Shown: in pieces, positions 40,880 through 50,835 of the stretch
Layout of the letters: every line of letters starts with the position of its first letter
How positions within the stretch are numbered: position 1 is the stretch's first letter
Assembly (NCBI RefSeq): GCF_052857255.1
Contig: NC_135498.1
Span: 112,779,223-112,843,222, forward strand
DNA: 64,000 bases
Reading direction: 5' to 3'
DNA from: Amblyomma americanum
Lineage: Eukaryota > Arthropoda > Arachnida > Ixodida > Ixodidae
Notes under the pieces: model-generated
Database searches by the model: none
Seen by the model: only the letters and a program-made list of their open reading frames with translations
What the model was told of the DNA's origin: nothing
Made by a program: the position numbers and the translations under genes

Positions 40880-41052
40880 CGTCCGATCCACGCCACGTCC
40901 GAGCCGGTTTTTCCAACCTAATCTGGACGCTTGCTCATGCTTCCCTTGCTGGTAATGAGGCGGCTAATAACCTAGCTCGAGAACTGTCCCGCCGAGCTGG
41001 GTCGTGCAGCCCACCCGCCCTATACTCTGGCAAGGACAGGTTTCACAAATAA
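40880..41052 (+). pseudogene. LINE RNase H end
   Basis: NLIWTLAHASLAGNEAANNL matches the last RNase H motif (W-x-x-H-x-x-x-x-G-N-x-x-A; the expected Asp is Asn here). It is followed by a short end DRFHK, a stop and the 3' tail. The remaining C-terminal region usual in other families here is missing. Confidence 0.7.
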
Positions 41053-41089
41053 AGTTTCACAACCAACCAACCCATATTTCTCCGTGGGA

Positions 41090-41540
41090 AGCGCGTTCCA
41101 ATGAAGCCTGAAAGCTATTGTTGATGGCAGAATATGTTTGTCGAAGCGCTTAAGTCAGTTTGATTCGAGCAGAAGTGGTTGAAAGGAGAGAGGATATTTG
41201 CTTATGAGAGCGGTCCTTTCAGACATCCATCGCAGACTATGGACATGCAAGTGCACGAGCAGAAGCTGGAGGGCGCTGATTTGCTTACAGAACCTCGCTG
41301 GCAGTATCGAAATGCAGCCATGCTGTGGTGGAGGCTAACTAGTTTTCTTCAGTGCGTTTTTAGTTTTTAGCCGCCGCACTCAGAGTTGGAGTGGCGTGTG
41401 TGTGTATGTCTGTGAAGGTTCTGAGAAGAAAGTGTAACTGGCTCACTATACTCGCACTGCGATAACGCGGTGGCGTTATCCTTCAAATTCCGGCAGTTAT
41501 GCGCCTTTGCTTTTCTCGAAACCAACGGAATGTTTAAATT
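41090..41540. other. Unassigned DNA, partly shared with copy D
   Basis: 41090-41345 matches 55030-55500 once LINE-A in D is removed. Pieces of the same sequence (GATGGCAGAATATGTTCGTC) recur at 42815-42850. No gene was recognised. Confidence 0.5.
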
Positions 41541-41544
41541 GAAA

Positions 41545-41816
41545 GTTAGATTTAGAGGAAAGGAAATGGTGCAGTAGTTGTCTCATCTCGGAGGACTCCC
41601 GAACCGCGCTGTATAGGAACGGATGGTGGTGGGAGGTAAAAAAAGAGAAAAAGGTACCATAGTGTAGGGCTCCGGAACAGTTTCGACCAAGTTGGGAGTT
41701 TTTACGTGCACCGCCATCGCACTGCACATGGTAGCCTTTTGCGTTTCGCCTTCATCGAAACGAGGCCGCCGCGGCTAGGTGCGAACCCAGGAACTGCGGC
41801 TCACTAGCCGAGCGCC
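41545..41816 (-). mobile_element. Ruka SINE split by a LINE, 3' part
   Basis: Minus-strand body, tail and B box (GGGTTCGCACC-like), ending in TAGCCGAGCGCC at 41805-41816. The 5' head continues at 42354-42385 (TAGCCGAGCGCCCTATCCAC) after a LINE insertion. Confidence 0.85.
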
Positions 41817-42353
41817 GGGGAATGAGGCTGCTCACAGCTTTGCTGGGGAATCATACATCCGAAGTGTTCTGGATGTGCCCCCGAGTGGGAATAAAGACCC
41901 TCTCATAACGTATGAAGAATTACCGAAACACCTAGACTGGATAGGAGAGCACTCTCACTTCCGGATAGGCCACTCACTCCAAAGGAGTGCAGGGAAGGAG
42001 TAGGGTTCTGGTCAACAGATTCCTTTTTTACTCTATACAACACGATGAAGACTGTGGGGAGCCTGAGCTCTGCAGTAGCTGTCTCAGAATGACATCGCAA
42101 AATCACTTAATTTGGAAGTGTCAGGATTCTCCTGGGGCTAAATCACAAATCATGAAAGAGATTGCCACCTGGGAAGAGCTGATCCGGAGTCACGACTTGG
42201 ATCAGCAAAGACTCCTCATCCGTCAGGCGGAGACAGCTTACTACAAGACTCTCTCCGCTGTCTCCGCTGCTGACAGCCGGCCGGGAGGCACCCGCTCCTA
42301 GTTGCTGCGCCCCGACTTTGAGGCCCCATGATGGCTGCAATAATGTTCATTAA
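41817..42353 (+). mobile_element. LINE 3' end inserted in Ruka
   Basis: A 537-bp insertion between 12-bp repeats TAGCCGAGCGCC (41805-41816, 42354-42365). It starts at the last RNase H motif (GNEAAHSFAGE). After frameshifts it contains CGEPELCSSCLRMTSQNHLI followed by W-K-C (Cys/His knuckle) and WEELIRSHDLDQQRLLIRQA, with a stop near 42300. The tail is GCAATAATGTTCATTAA. It differs in sequence and tail from families A and B. Confidence 0.85.
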
Positions 42354-42385
42354 TAGCCGAGCGCCCTATCCACGGAGTCACCAAA
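42354..42385 (-). mobile_element. Ruka head, continuation of the split copy
   Basis: This short piece carries the start of the SINE (GGTGACTCCGTGGATAGGGC on minus), separated from its body by the LINE. Confidence 0.75.
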
Positions 42386-42389
42386 CTAG

Positions 42390-45110
42390 GTTGATTTTGG
42401 AAAAAGCAAGGTCGTATAACTGGCTTCCTGGGTCATTGGACACCTCAATCCCGCTTTGAGGTAAGTGGCGGTGGTGTCCATACGAAAATAATTGTTTTCG
42501 ACATTAATTGGTTCTAAGCTATGGTAAACCTCCAACCATTTCTTTGGCGGCCTTTGTTGCGACATCGTAGCCAGGGCTGGTGATTGAGGAAGATAGCTAC
42601 CACGAAATCCCACACAGTGTCTGGTTTCAAAGCGCACCTAGATAACATGGCTGCAGAAGGGTCCTCTCCAGCTTCTGCTGGATTTTGACCTGAACGCGAC
42701 AGGACGACTGTACTGGGCCAGCAAGGGCAGGGCACAGTTTTTGCTTCCACCGCACGAAGCCGACGCCGGACACTCCCGTTACAGTCCAGCAGTTCCAAGC
42801 AGGCTAAATACTATAGGTGATGGCAGAATATGTTCGTCGAAGCGCAAATGCGCCAGTGCGCTTATGCGAACCGAACCCGATGCGCGATGATGTCGCAAGC
42901 AGTATCGCGGGGTCGTTATGAAAAGTAGGCCACGTCAGGGAGCGAGAAAGTGTGACAATGCTAACTCTCATCACGGCAAAAAATGGCGGCAACAGGTATC
43001 CTATGGGGTGCAGAGAGACACGCAAGAGGCAAGCAGACAGAAATGAGGGATCATAATATTCTTTGCGCATTAAAGTGGCTTCATAGTAAAAGGTACAGTA
43101 GCTAAGGCACCGATAAGTCGAATTCGCGCCATTTTACAAAGAAAATTATTTGCTTACATGGAACCTAAAGAACTTGTCATTCCGTGCAAACAAAAGAAAC
43201 AACATACACCGTGCTAGCGCGTTACATACTGATAATTTAATAAACGTGATATACAAATACTCCATTGACGATTCCATAAAAATTGCTGCTACGCTATTCA
43301 AGCGCCGTCATGGCCCTGGAAATCCCACTTCGCCACGACCAGCAAGAGCAGCAGGGTGAGCCTGGCTGGCATGGTGCCGTCGTGGGCTTGTGGAAGACAT
43401 CGAAGGAGCAAGGTGGAGATGGAGCGAGTGAACCTGAAATGACGAGAATGACGAAGGTGAAGGTGACGGCTGCCGCACACAAAAATGCCTCGAATCATGT
43501 GTTTACGTGGCACTTCACCTGGCGAGTGGCCTTTGGGCCACTGCACATTTCTGCGGCTAAAACAGTGCACGTTGCTCAAGGACGAGGGATGATGAGACCA
43601 GACAAAGCGCTTCTCTCGACCGTCTGCAGATGCGCAGTTGTAGACTTACTATGTCGTCCCTACTCGACCATCAGCTCACGTTGTTGCACAATGCTGCTCG
43701 TGTGAAGCTTAGGAAAAAGGCTTCAACTGCCACCGGCAATCAACGACTATGCCCTAGAGAAAATATAGCTGTTTATCTTCTCATGTTAAGAGTTAATAAA
43801 AGCGCTGAAGGAAACACGGAAGAGATCAAAACACTGATAGGAACACGGGAATATGTTAGCTGAGAGAGGCTGAGTGAAATAGTATTTGATTTTCAATCTA
43901 AAGGCACAAAGAAAGCAGCACCTGCATTTATCCTCCACCTGCTAATAGTCTTGAGTTCGGGTTTCTGTAATCCTATTCGCTTTTCTTTAAAGGTGATGGT
44001 ACATCCTTGGTTTTTAGGCACCACGCTGTGATGAGCTCCGAGTTAGGTCGAAACTACTGAGGGCTGTAAAAGTTTTTTATGGAGAGCTGACAAATATTCC
44101 ACTATTAAAATGACAAAAATTCTGAGGGTTTAAAAAAACCCTTCCTTGTTTGCTTCATTCAAAGTTTCGTAAATGTCAATCAACATTGTAAATGCGATAC
44201 TGGTTGGAAAGCACTTTCTGAGGATGCCGTCGGCTTGAGCATTCGCTTGATTGAGGCCACGTCGATTCAGCAAAAAGGAAGAATTTCCTGCCATAAGAAG
44301 TCTCCTCAAAAAATTATCTTTTTCTGATGTCAGCCGTGGAGATTCAGAGAGGACACGTAACTATACGTGCTCCGCATTCCCTTGCTATCTATGAGGACAA
44401 ATTTTCACAAAGCAAAGATCACAAACCCCGTCCTTAACCAGCCGTTATTATGCCGCATTTATTTGATCCCGTGGCCAAAGCCTTCGTACTGTGCATTTAA
44501 TTGCGCGAATTGCAGCGAGAGCTTCTGCTTATTCAAGAGGCCGAAGTCACTGAAGCATCACTTAGGGTGTGTTACGGACTTAACTGTAGAGTAACGAAAT
44601 TATCAGGACTGCAGGTGAAAGTGAGAAGTGCGCAAGTAACGCACCTTCTTTCGTAAAGCAAATGTTCAGTCGAACGGCAGTTTGAAGATCGATGTGGTGA
44701 GCAATATTGTGATCTCACTTAACGTGATTAATCGCGTACAAGGAGGTGAAATTTGATTCCGTGAAATGGCTCGCGCCCACTAAGCACGACTGTTTGCTCA
44801 TCAATATAACAACTAGAACTACAGCTGTGTTATGCTATTTATGTGATCTTCCATTAGAACTGGACAGCTCAATCGCATCAGTTGGATCCTATAACTTGGC
44901 AATTTAGGCAACAGATAGATGAGTAACGAGTGAGCAAACGCCATATATAATTATGAAGATTTTAAGGCGCCGTTGTAGTAGAATACGTTTAGGCGTATTA
45001 TTTGCAGCAGTTTGTGCAAAACGCAAAAAAATTATGTGGCCTCACCGCTTGACAAAACTGTGGTCTACATCCGAGCGCTTGTTTTGGAGAACCGCAGTGT
45101 TACTTTTTTG
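42390..45110. other. Unassigned DNA
   Basis: A sequence at 42405-42480 (TGGCTTCCTGGGTCATTGGA) recurs in altered form at 50600-50675 and 60710-60780. 42800-42860 repeats part of 41100-41150. The 140-codon frame at 43283-43705 has no recognisable domain, though part of it resembles the CRRELAL repeat (43300-43480). I see no gene or RNA in 43710-45110. Confidence 0.5.
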
Positions 45111-45112
45111 TA

Positions 45113-45337
45113 ATTTTTTTTAATTGGTTTTTTGGGGAAAGGAAATGGCGCAGTATCTGTCTCATATATCTTTGGACACCTGAACCGCGCCGTAAGGGAA
45201 GGGATAAAGGAGGGAGTGAAAGAAGAAAGGAAGAATAGGTGCCGTAGTGGAGGGCTCCGGCATAATTTAGACCACCTGGGGATCTTTAACGTGCACTGAC
45301 ATCGCACAGCACACGGGCGCCTTAGCGTTTTTCCTCA
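45113..45337 (-). mobile_element. Ruka SINE, head missing
   Basis: Well conserved minus-strand body with CCCCAAAAAACCAATT tail, truncated at GAGGAAAAACGCTAAGG, just inside the head. Confidence 0.85.
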
Positions 45338-45339
45338 AT

Positions 45340-46160
45340 TACGTCGAAAATGAAAATTTCGCATCTCTGGTGGTGGCCTCTATCGTGATTAATCCTGAAG
45401 CGTGTAACCGTTTTGCGCAGGAGAAAAGAGGCGAGTTAATTTGCAAGTTTCTCTGTTTATCTTGCTTGGTTGTTCCTCGTATTCATACAGCCAGTATTAC
45501 CATCGTTATTTCCGGCTTTATATGCTCCCTGTAGTCGGGCTTCAAGGTACTGCGGTTGTATGATTTTTGCAATTATTAAAATCTCAGGAGTGAATACGTA
45601 GAGCGCTCAGAGGACAATTCCCCAACCGAGTGTGTCCCAATATCCAGCACTATATATTCCTCATATTCTGCAATACGTCGGAAATGACAGGGGTTGGAGC
45701 CGAGCCACAGAGGGCACAAAGATTTCCAGTTGGGTGGCAACCAACCGCACATTGAACCACGCACCTCTTCATGCACAGTGCGCAACGTAGCTTTCCATAT
45801 CCGCATTGTGCGCAAAAACACGTTAAAGGCCTTTTTTTTTTCCTGCACAAGGATTACTAAAATGCCTATTTCCTGAGTACTTCCTCCCAAAGTAACGATG
45901 TACCAGCCCAGGTGAAAGGTTGTACTCCAATCTTCTGGTAATCATATGTGGAACACCCTGTAGATCGCTCATATGGCGCACTAAAGTTTTCATGCTACCG
46001 GGGGGTGCGATCCACGAAGGAACAGATTTTCAGTTCGGAGGCAGACAGCCGCAGAGTGCACCACGTGTCTCACCATAAAGCCTGCAGTACATCGAAACTA
46101 CAGGAGAAGCTCTGCCAGTAGCACCTCCGCAATACAGATCGAATGCAGATGTCGGGGAAA
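45340..46160. other. Unassigned DNA
   Basis: The minus frame at 45576-45890 has several CxxC-like pairs (RTMRIWKATLRT; in another frame CRKKKRPLTCFCAQCGYGKL and CALCMKRCVV), which look zinc-finger-like. It is short and without homologous support here, so I do not name it. Confidence 0.35.
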
Positions 46161-46165
46161 GCCTT

Positions 46166-46211
46166 TGCGAACAGTTCGTGTTTCACGCGCGTTCACGAAA
46201 AACTGTTCGCA
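46166..46211. repeat. Hairpin GCGAACAGTT
   Basis: TGCGAACAGTTCGTG (46166-46180) pairs with CACGAAAAACTGTTCGCA (46194-46211) around a short loop; three extra A bases bulge out. Function unknown. Confidence 0.5.
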
Positions 46212-46307
46212 ACACAAGCAGCTCTTCAAGATAAATATCTTACTGATTGTAGGACATCATTATTTCTTTACCTGCTCGCCCAGTGCAGCCTCGGAAAGCA
46301 CCTCCGG

Positions 46308-46553
46308 TCAAGGTGAACGACATGCGGGAGTTCCTGCGCCGCCAATGACGGCTTCCTTGGATGCGCGTTGCGCGGCCCACAGCACCTGGCGCAGATGAAG
46401 CGCCTCGCGGAGCTCGTGACGGTTGACGCCAGGACGCGGCGCTGGACGCGCAAAGCGCCTGCCTCCCGAGAAGGCGTCTTGGTCCGAGCACGTGAAGCTC
46501 GTCACGGTGCTGGTGTCGGCGGCATTGGCGCCAGCATTCCTTTGTTGAGGCAG
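46308..46553 (-). pseudogene. GGRRF exon-like fragment, third copy
   Basis: On minus, the sequence CCCCCTTTTTACTTCACTGT followed by TCTAG at 46554 looks like a splice acceptor. From 46553 the frame reads LPQQRNAGANAADTSTVTSF, CSDQDAFSGGRRFARPAPRP and HELREALHLRQVLWAAQ, stopping at 46308. D-x-(E)AF-x-GGRRF and LRE-x-x-x-L align with the copies at 12766 and 28120. A GAGCAG|GTAAAG donor-like site lies at about 46273 beyond the stop. Confidence 0.5.
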
Positions 46554-46904
46554 CTAGAACAGTGAAGTAAAAAGGGGGAACTCCTTAAGCGTATAACGAC
46601 AAGAAACGTCGGTTTCGGACCAGACAAGGGCAGAAAGAGTGTTTTTGGAGGTTTTCCCCATGTTCTCCTGAATTATGCTTCAGGTCGAATCAGGATTAGT
46701 TAACCGAGTTTGAATTCAGAGCTTATGCGTTGTGCCGGAGACAAATACGCTGCTGCGTCCCAGCGCGCGTATAGAAAAGGGTGGTGATGATGGCTGCGAA
46801 ATGTTATGGTGCAGGACAATCTGAGACAAAAGAGCGCCACAAACGAGGTGTTGTCGTCTACTCAAGTTGGGGTCCAAAACCAATTCCCGTAGCATTTCAC
46901 CCCC

Positions 46905-47060
46905 CCCCCCCAAAAAAAAAAAACAGAGCTCCAGGACAATGGAATGATTGTGCCTATTGTATCACCGGTGGGTTCCCGCGGCACTGGGGATCGAACGCCG
47001 CAACCGCCGCATTCGAGACGGATGCTCAAAGCTCTAGGCCACCGTTACGGTATGGTTTAG
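46905..47060 (-). mobile_element. Second tRNA-derived SINE
   Basis: On minus: ACGGTGGCCTAGAGCTTTGA (A-box-like), GCGTTCGATCCCCAGTGCCG (B box), then CAATCATTCCATTGTCCTGG, GCTCTG and a poly(T)/poly(G) tail (46901-46922 on plus). The body differs from Ruka, so this is a distinct short tRNA-headed family. Confidence 0.65.
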
Positions 47061-47279
47061 GAAAGAAAAATGTTGCCAAACTCTATTGATACTTCATTGT
47101 TTAGAGGCTGAAGAAATTGTATCAATTTGTGCGCACAAATTGCCCTTCTTAATTATACCACACAGTGCGTTGTGAGGGGCTTCAGATTAAACTCGACCGG
47201 AAGGAAAGGAAACATTACAGCAACAAATCTCTGTCGCCGCCGCGACGGCATAGTTCTTCTGTTGCTCGGCTGTTGACTC

Positions 47280-47440
47280 GAAAGACGCGATTTCAAACGT
47301 GGCCGCTGCGGTCGCATTTCGGCGGAGGCGAAATGCTCGTGGTCCGTGTACTGTGCGATTTCAGTGCACAACAAAGATACCCAGGTGGGCGAAGTTATCC
47401 GGAGCCCTTCGCTACAGCGTCCCTGAGAGCCTTAGTCACA
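47280..47440 (+). mobile_element. Ruka fragment, divergent
   Basis: GGCCGCTGCGGTCGCATTTC, GTGTACTGTGCGATTTCAGTG and CCCAGGTGGGCGAAGTTATC match the Ruka middle section in order, with much divergence. No tail. Confidence 0.6.
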
Positions 47441-47504
47441 CTGCGACGTTAAAATTCATAAAAGATTGATGGTTTAGGAAGGTTTAACTTCCCAAAGCGG
47501 CTAA

Positions 47505-47668
47505 GGCTACCAGGTGCGCCGTAGCGAAGGGCTACGGAAGTTTCGACCACTGATGTCGAACAATACACGGGCCTCTAGAATTTGGCCTCCATCGCCATTT
47601 GACCACCGCGGCCGGGTCTTTCGGGTCAGCAGCCAAGCACCTTAACCATTGAGGCACGGCGTCGGCTA
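47505..47668 (-). mobile_element. Ruka fragment, divergent
   Basis: Minus-strand head (CCGACGCCGTGCCTCAATGG) and middle section, facing the plus-strand fragment at 47280. No tail. Confidence 0.6.
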
Positions 47669-47769
47669 AACCCTATTAAAATAAACATTTGCTGCGGTTT
47701 AACTACGGCTGAACCTGGTTAGAGAGCGAAAGCTGTAGTGTATCGGACAAGTAGACGCGGCTTGGCATC

Positions 47770-47910
47770 TGTAACATTGTGTGCGTTCCGCACACTGGAT
47801 AGGTGGCGCGCTTACGCCGCCACCCTGGTAGGTGGCAGTAATGGTTTATCGCGAGATCTGGCCACCCAATGAACGCTGCGGCCTATTCTACCACCCTCTA
47901 CCGGTGAATC
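47770..47910 (+). repeat. TTCCGCACACTGGATAGG repeat
   Basis: Shared with 60815-60930: TGCGTTCCGCACACTGGATA, then a GGTGGC...GCCACC imperfect palindrome, TAATGGTT and ATCGCGAGA. It occurs next to the repeats carrying the KLSEFN ending in both places (47.8-48.4 and 60.8-62.3 kb). Confidence 0.55.
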
Positions 47911-48109
47911 GAAAGGTCCAAGGTCAAGGTTAAAGGTCATGTGGTCCAACACAATCATGGACCATATATGTAAGGCCTAATGCCACACTACCTCCGGCTC
48001 ATTTGAAGGTGAACCGGGAGCGCACGGCCAAATCGGCTTTACCTAGCGTAGTGAAGATTTAGACCAAAATTTATCTGTCTCCTGAAACAAGGGAGGGATA
48101 AAATTGGCC

Positions 48110-48400
48110 GTGGTTTAGCTCCGGTTAACCCTTGTTGAATTGCGAAAGCTTCGTTTCCTCGGCACGTTGGCTACGCAGCTTCTCATTCCGACGCTCTCCA
48201 GAATGCAAACCGGTCTTTTGCGCAGTTGAAGAGTCACTCCGAGACGTGGCAGGACTTTTAGCTACATCTTCGTTACGACGCTTCACGAGTCGTGCGGCGC
48301 GTTCTTCTGGCGTCTCATGAGCGCGTTGTCTCTTCCTCGCTTCGTTCTGTCGTTGCGTCTCTTTCGCGCTCTCCATAACGACTACTATACACTGAGTGAC
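48110..48400 (-). repeat. KLSEFN repeat, copy 1
   Basis: Minus frame: ETPEERAARLVKRRNEDVAK ... RRNEKLRSQRAEETKLSQFN and stop at about 48130, followed by GTTAACCGGAGCTAAACCAC. The same ending is found at 55846-56095 and 61760-62045. ETPEERAARL-type runs occur at the N-termini of some arthropod Helitron proteins, from memory; no Rep or helicase motif is present here, so I leave it unclassified. Confidence 0.5.
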
Positions 48401-48409
48401 TGATGTTGC

Positions 48410-48670
48410 TGCGAGGAAGTACGAAAAGGAAAGAGCATGGGCCTGTCTACTGGCTCAAGCCGAGCCACGCTCGCTGCCATGTGCTGAAAGTGGGAGACTT
48501 AAAGGATAGGAGGGAAATATAGATAGGAAAGGCGCCGCGCGCTAATAGGCCCATAGGCCCCGGGCCGATCCCGGAGGCAGTGTAATACCGGTCCAACCCG
48601 TGCCAGAGTGCGTCTAGCACTCCGCCATATTCCAAAAATATGTTTGATATCTTGGGTCCAACGACCAGCA
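48410..48670 (-). repeat. S2 repeat, divergent copy
   Basis: On plus it reads GAAAAGGAAAGAGCATGGGC, GGCTCAAGCCGAGCCACGCT and GGCCGATCCCGGAGGCAGTG, the S2 order, with extra sequence (GGCGCCGCGCGCTAATAGGC) inserted. It lies between two parts of the KLSEFN repeat. Confidence 0.6.
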
Positions 48671-48699
48671 TCAGATATTAAATCAGGTATCTGCAATAC

Positions 48700-49000
48700 A
48701 CCGAGTTGAAGCGCATATATATATAGAAGCCGCGAGGCGACGCCTTCTCTCCCTCTACCACAGCGGAGCACATCTGTTGGAACGAGCGGCGACGGTGGCT
48801 CCATCTGTTGGAGCGCGCCAGCGGTGTTGCTAGGCAACGGCTTCTCAAGGTCGTTGTTCGGCCCCCGCATACCGCATACGGCTGAAGTGCGCGACGAGCC
48901 GAAGTGGCTGGTTGGCTGGCGTCGTAAAGCTGTTGCTTTAATAACGCGGCACTCACCGTGCTCTGCGAAGCTATAAGGTTAGAGAGCCGGGTTAGTTGGT
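48700..49000 (-). repeat. GTTGCTAGGCAAC-containing repeat, copy 1
   Basis: Matches 62117-62345: GAGGCGAC, GCGGAGCACATCTG, the palindrome GTTGCTAGGCAAC and the end at GTTGCTTT. It lies immediately upstream (minus direction) of the KLSEFN frame in both places and so probably belongs to the same element. Confidence 0.55.
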
Positions 49001-49154
49001 TCTGGGTATAGTTATGAGACATCATGCCAGCATGCAAAAAAACACGGACAAAGAGAGTAGACACCACGGACGCCGGACTTAAAGAGGGTTATGCCACAAA
49101 ACAGGCTTTTTATGCGCAAAAGTTTACTAGTGACCGCTGGGGCTGAAGTATTTC

Positions 49155-49445
49155 CGCGACCACGGTGATGAGTGGTTAGAGCGCTCGGCTACTGATACGG
49201 TGTACCCGGTTTCGAACAAGACCGCGGCGGCAGCGTTTCGATACAGGCGAAACGCTAAGCGCCCGTGTGCTGTGCGATGGCAGTGCTCGTTAAAGATCCC
49301 CAGGTGGTCGAAATTATTCCGGAGCCCTCAACTGCGTGACCTCTTTCTCCTTTTCTTCTCTCACTCCCTCCTTTATCCGTTCCCTTACGGCACGGTCGGC
49401 CTAAATTTCAGACTGATACTGTGCCATTTACTTTCTTCAATAAAA
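49155..49445 (+). mobile_element. Ruka SINE
   Basis: Head somewhat decayed (ACGGTGATGAGTGGTTAGAG, B box GGTTTCGAACAAG), body good, tail TTCTTCAATAAAAG. The 630 bp that follow (49450-50080) show nothing assignable. Confidence 0.8.
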
Positions 49446-50089
49446 GAAAAACAGTTTCCATGATTTCGGTTAGAAGTGCTTTGGCACTAAATGTAGCCGC
49501 AATAGCAGTGTGGCTGAACGCCCGCCTGCGGAGGCCGCACTAGAAGGAATGCGACGGCCAGTGACAGTCTGATCACACGGCCATGCCTAGCGCCTCCTCG
49601 AGGGCGTTGACTCCTACGGGCTGTCGGCAAAGATTAACGCGACAACATGCAATTCATACTTGCAGAACGTCAGGAAAAACCACGAACGCCGCAATTTTCG
49701 TTATGGCCGGTGCACAATTCGACGCTCTGGATCCGTGCGCAGCAAATACCACTTTGATTATTTTAACGTGCTATTTTGCTCTGCCCTCGAGCGCTGCCAA
49801 TTTCGGCTTCATAGCACGCTGACGAAATCCCAGTGCCGAGGAGCGCACGCAGTTCGCCACACACCTTGAACCCCCCCATATTTACAACAAAATGACATCT
49901 GTCTGTTATGCATGAATACAGAACATTTATGAAGAATGCTCCACTGAATCCTCGGTAGGGTACGGCACGGTATAGATAATATAATACGATGTGGGATGGT
50001 CTGTGAGGCCTTACAGCCCAGAGCTACGCATACGCTGTTTTTGATGGTTATGGACAAATTTGCGCAACCTGGCGTTATTTACCTTGCCG

Positions 50090-50220
50090 TGGCTCCGCAC
50101 AGCACACGGGCGTCTTTGCATTCAGCCGATATCGAAATTTGCCTTCCGTCGCCGGGAATCCCTTCAGCATACTCGTGCGCATCACGGAACGCCACACCTC
50201 TATGCGACCGCGGCGGGTGC
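50090..50220 (-). mobile_element. Ruka fragment, very divergent
   Basis: CACAGCACACGGGCG and TATCGAAATTTGCC match the section next to the head; GCGACCGCGGCGGGTGC may be the remnant of the head. Weak. Confidence 0.4.
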
Positions 50221-50835
50221 TAAATATCGTCGGAACAAGCAGAAAAATCTTTTAATGTGTTCACGCAGCATCATAGAACCGTTTGCATTAAAATGCAGAA
50301 AGGAATTATTGGAATTTAGTTAACCAGCTCAAAGCAAAAGCTGATGGCATTAACGAGAGGGAAGCTTGGAGCGGCAAGCACATTCTCACATTACACACGC
50401 AACTTTCAGGTTGGCGTCTCACACGCCCGTTTTGGCGCCTATAGGCTCATGTCCACACTGAGCCATAGGTATAAGGTGTCCGGTTCGATCACATTGCCGG
50501 CACACTTCACGGACTCCAGGGCTCGCTTGCAGGAAGAAAATAGTATAGTTTCCCGTGTTGTATTAACACAGTGTAAACCCTGCGTTGGTTTTGACTAAAG
50601 GAAAGGCACATGAGCGGCTCCCTGGGTCAATGGACACGTCACGCTTTGCGGTACTTGCCAGTGGTATCCACCTAGAAAAACTCCCTACGCGTCACACCGC
50701 TGCGTTGTCCCCCCTTAATTGCTTCTACTAAATGGACTGCACATAAACTCTTACCAGTTTCTCGGTAGAAAATGCGTGCAACACTAGAGGCGTTTCTAAG
50801 AACCTCGTACACTAAGCATGGCACGTGTTCCTTAC

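Larger units (their letters stand above)
40037..41070 (+). mobile_element. LINE insertion with inverted 5' half (twin-priming type)
   Basis: A 1034-bp block between CCCATATTTCTC at 40025-40036 and again at 41071-41082 (12-bp target duplication), absent from copy D. Its left part is in minus orientation and reads, from 40890 leftwards, as a LINE 5' UTR and the start of ORF1. Its right part (40880-41070) is in plus orientation and holds an RNase H end and the 3' end AATAAAGTTTCACAACCAAC. The endonuclease and RT are missing. One insertion event with an inverted 5' segment reaching the 5' end of the RNA explains this. Confidence 0.8.
37130..41345 (+). repeat. Segmental duplication, copy C
   Basis: Colinear with 52955-55505. 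Anchors: TTGCCGTCGTGAGCTTGCGC (37163/52999), AAAAGACGTATTCTGCGG (37678/53519), TTAATGTTTTCATT (38078/53921), ATATAAGAGTA...TTTCAGTTTCTACG (38971/53998), AATGATGTCCATACTTGGTA (39199/54222) and CTGAAAGCTATTGTTGATG (41108/55051). C carries LINE fragments at 38090-38915 and 40037-41070 and a short LINE tail at 39725-39830 that D lacks; D carries LINE-A at 55161. Confidence 0.8.

Noticed and set aside
43283..43705. 140-codon plus frame as a gene
   Set aside because: Part of it is related to the CRRELAL repeat at 37.1 and 53.0 kb, but in those copies this frame is not preserved.
45576..45890. Zinc-finger protein on minus
   Set aside because: CxxC pairs are present in one short frame only, with no spacing that repeats and no matching copy to show selection.
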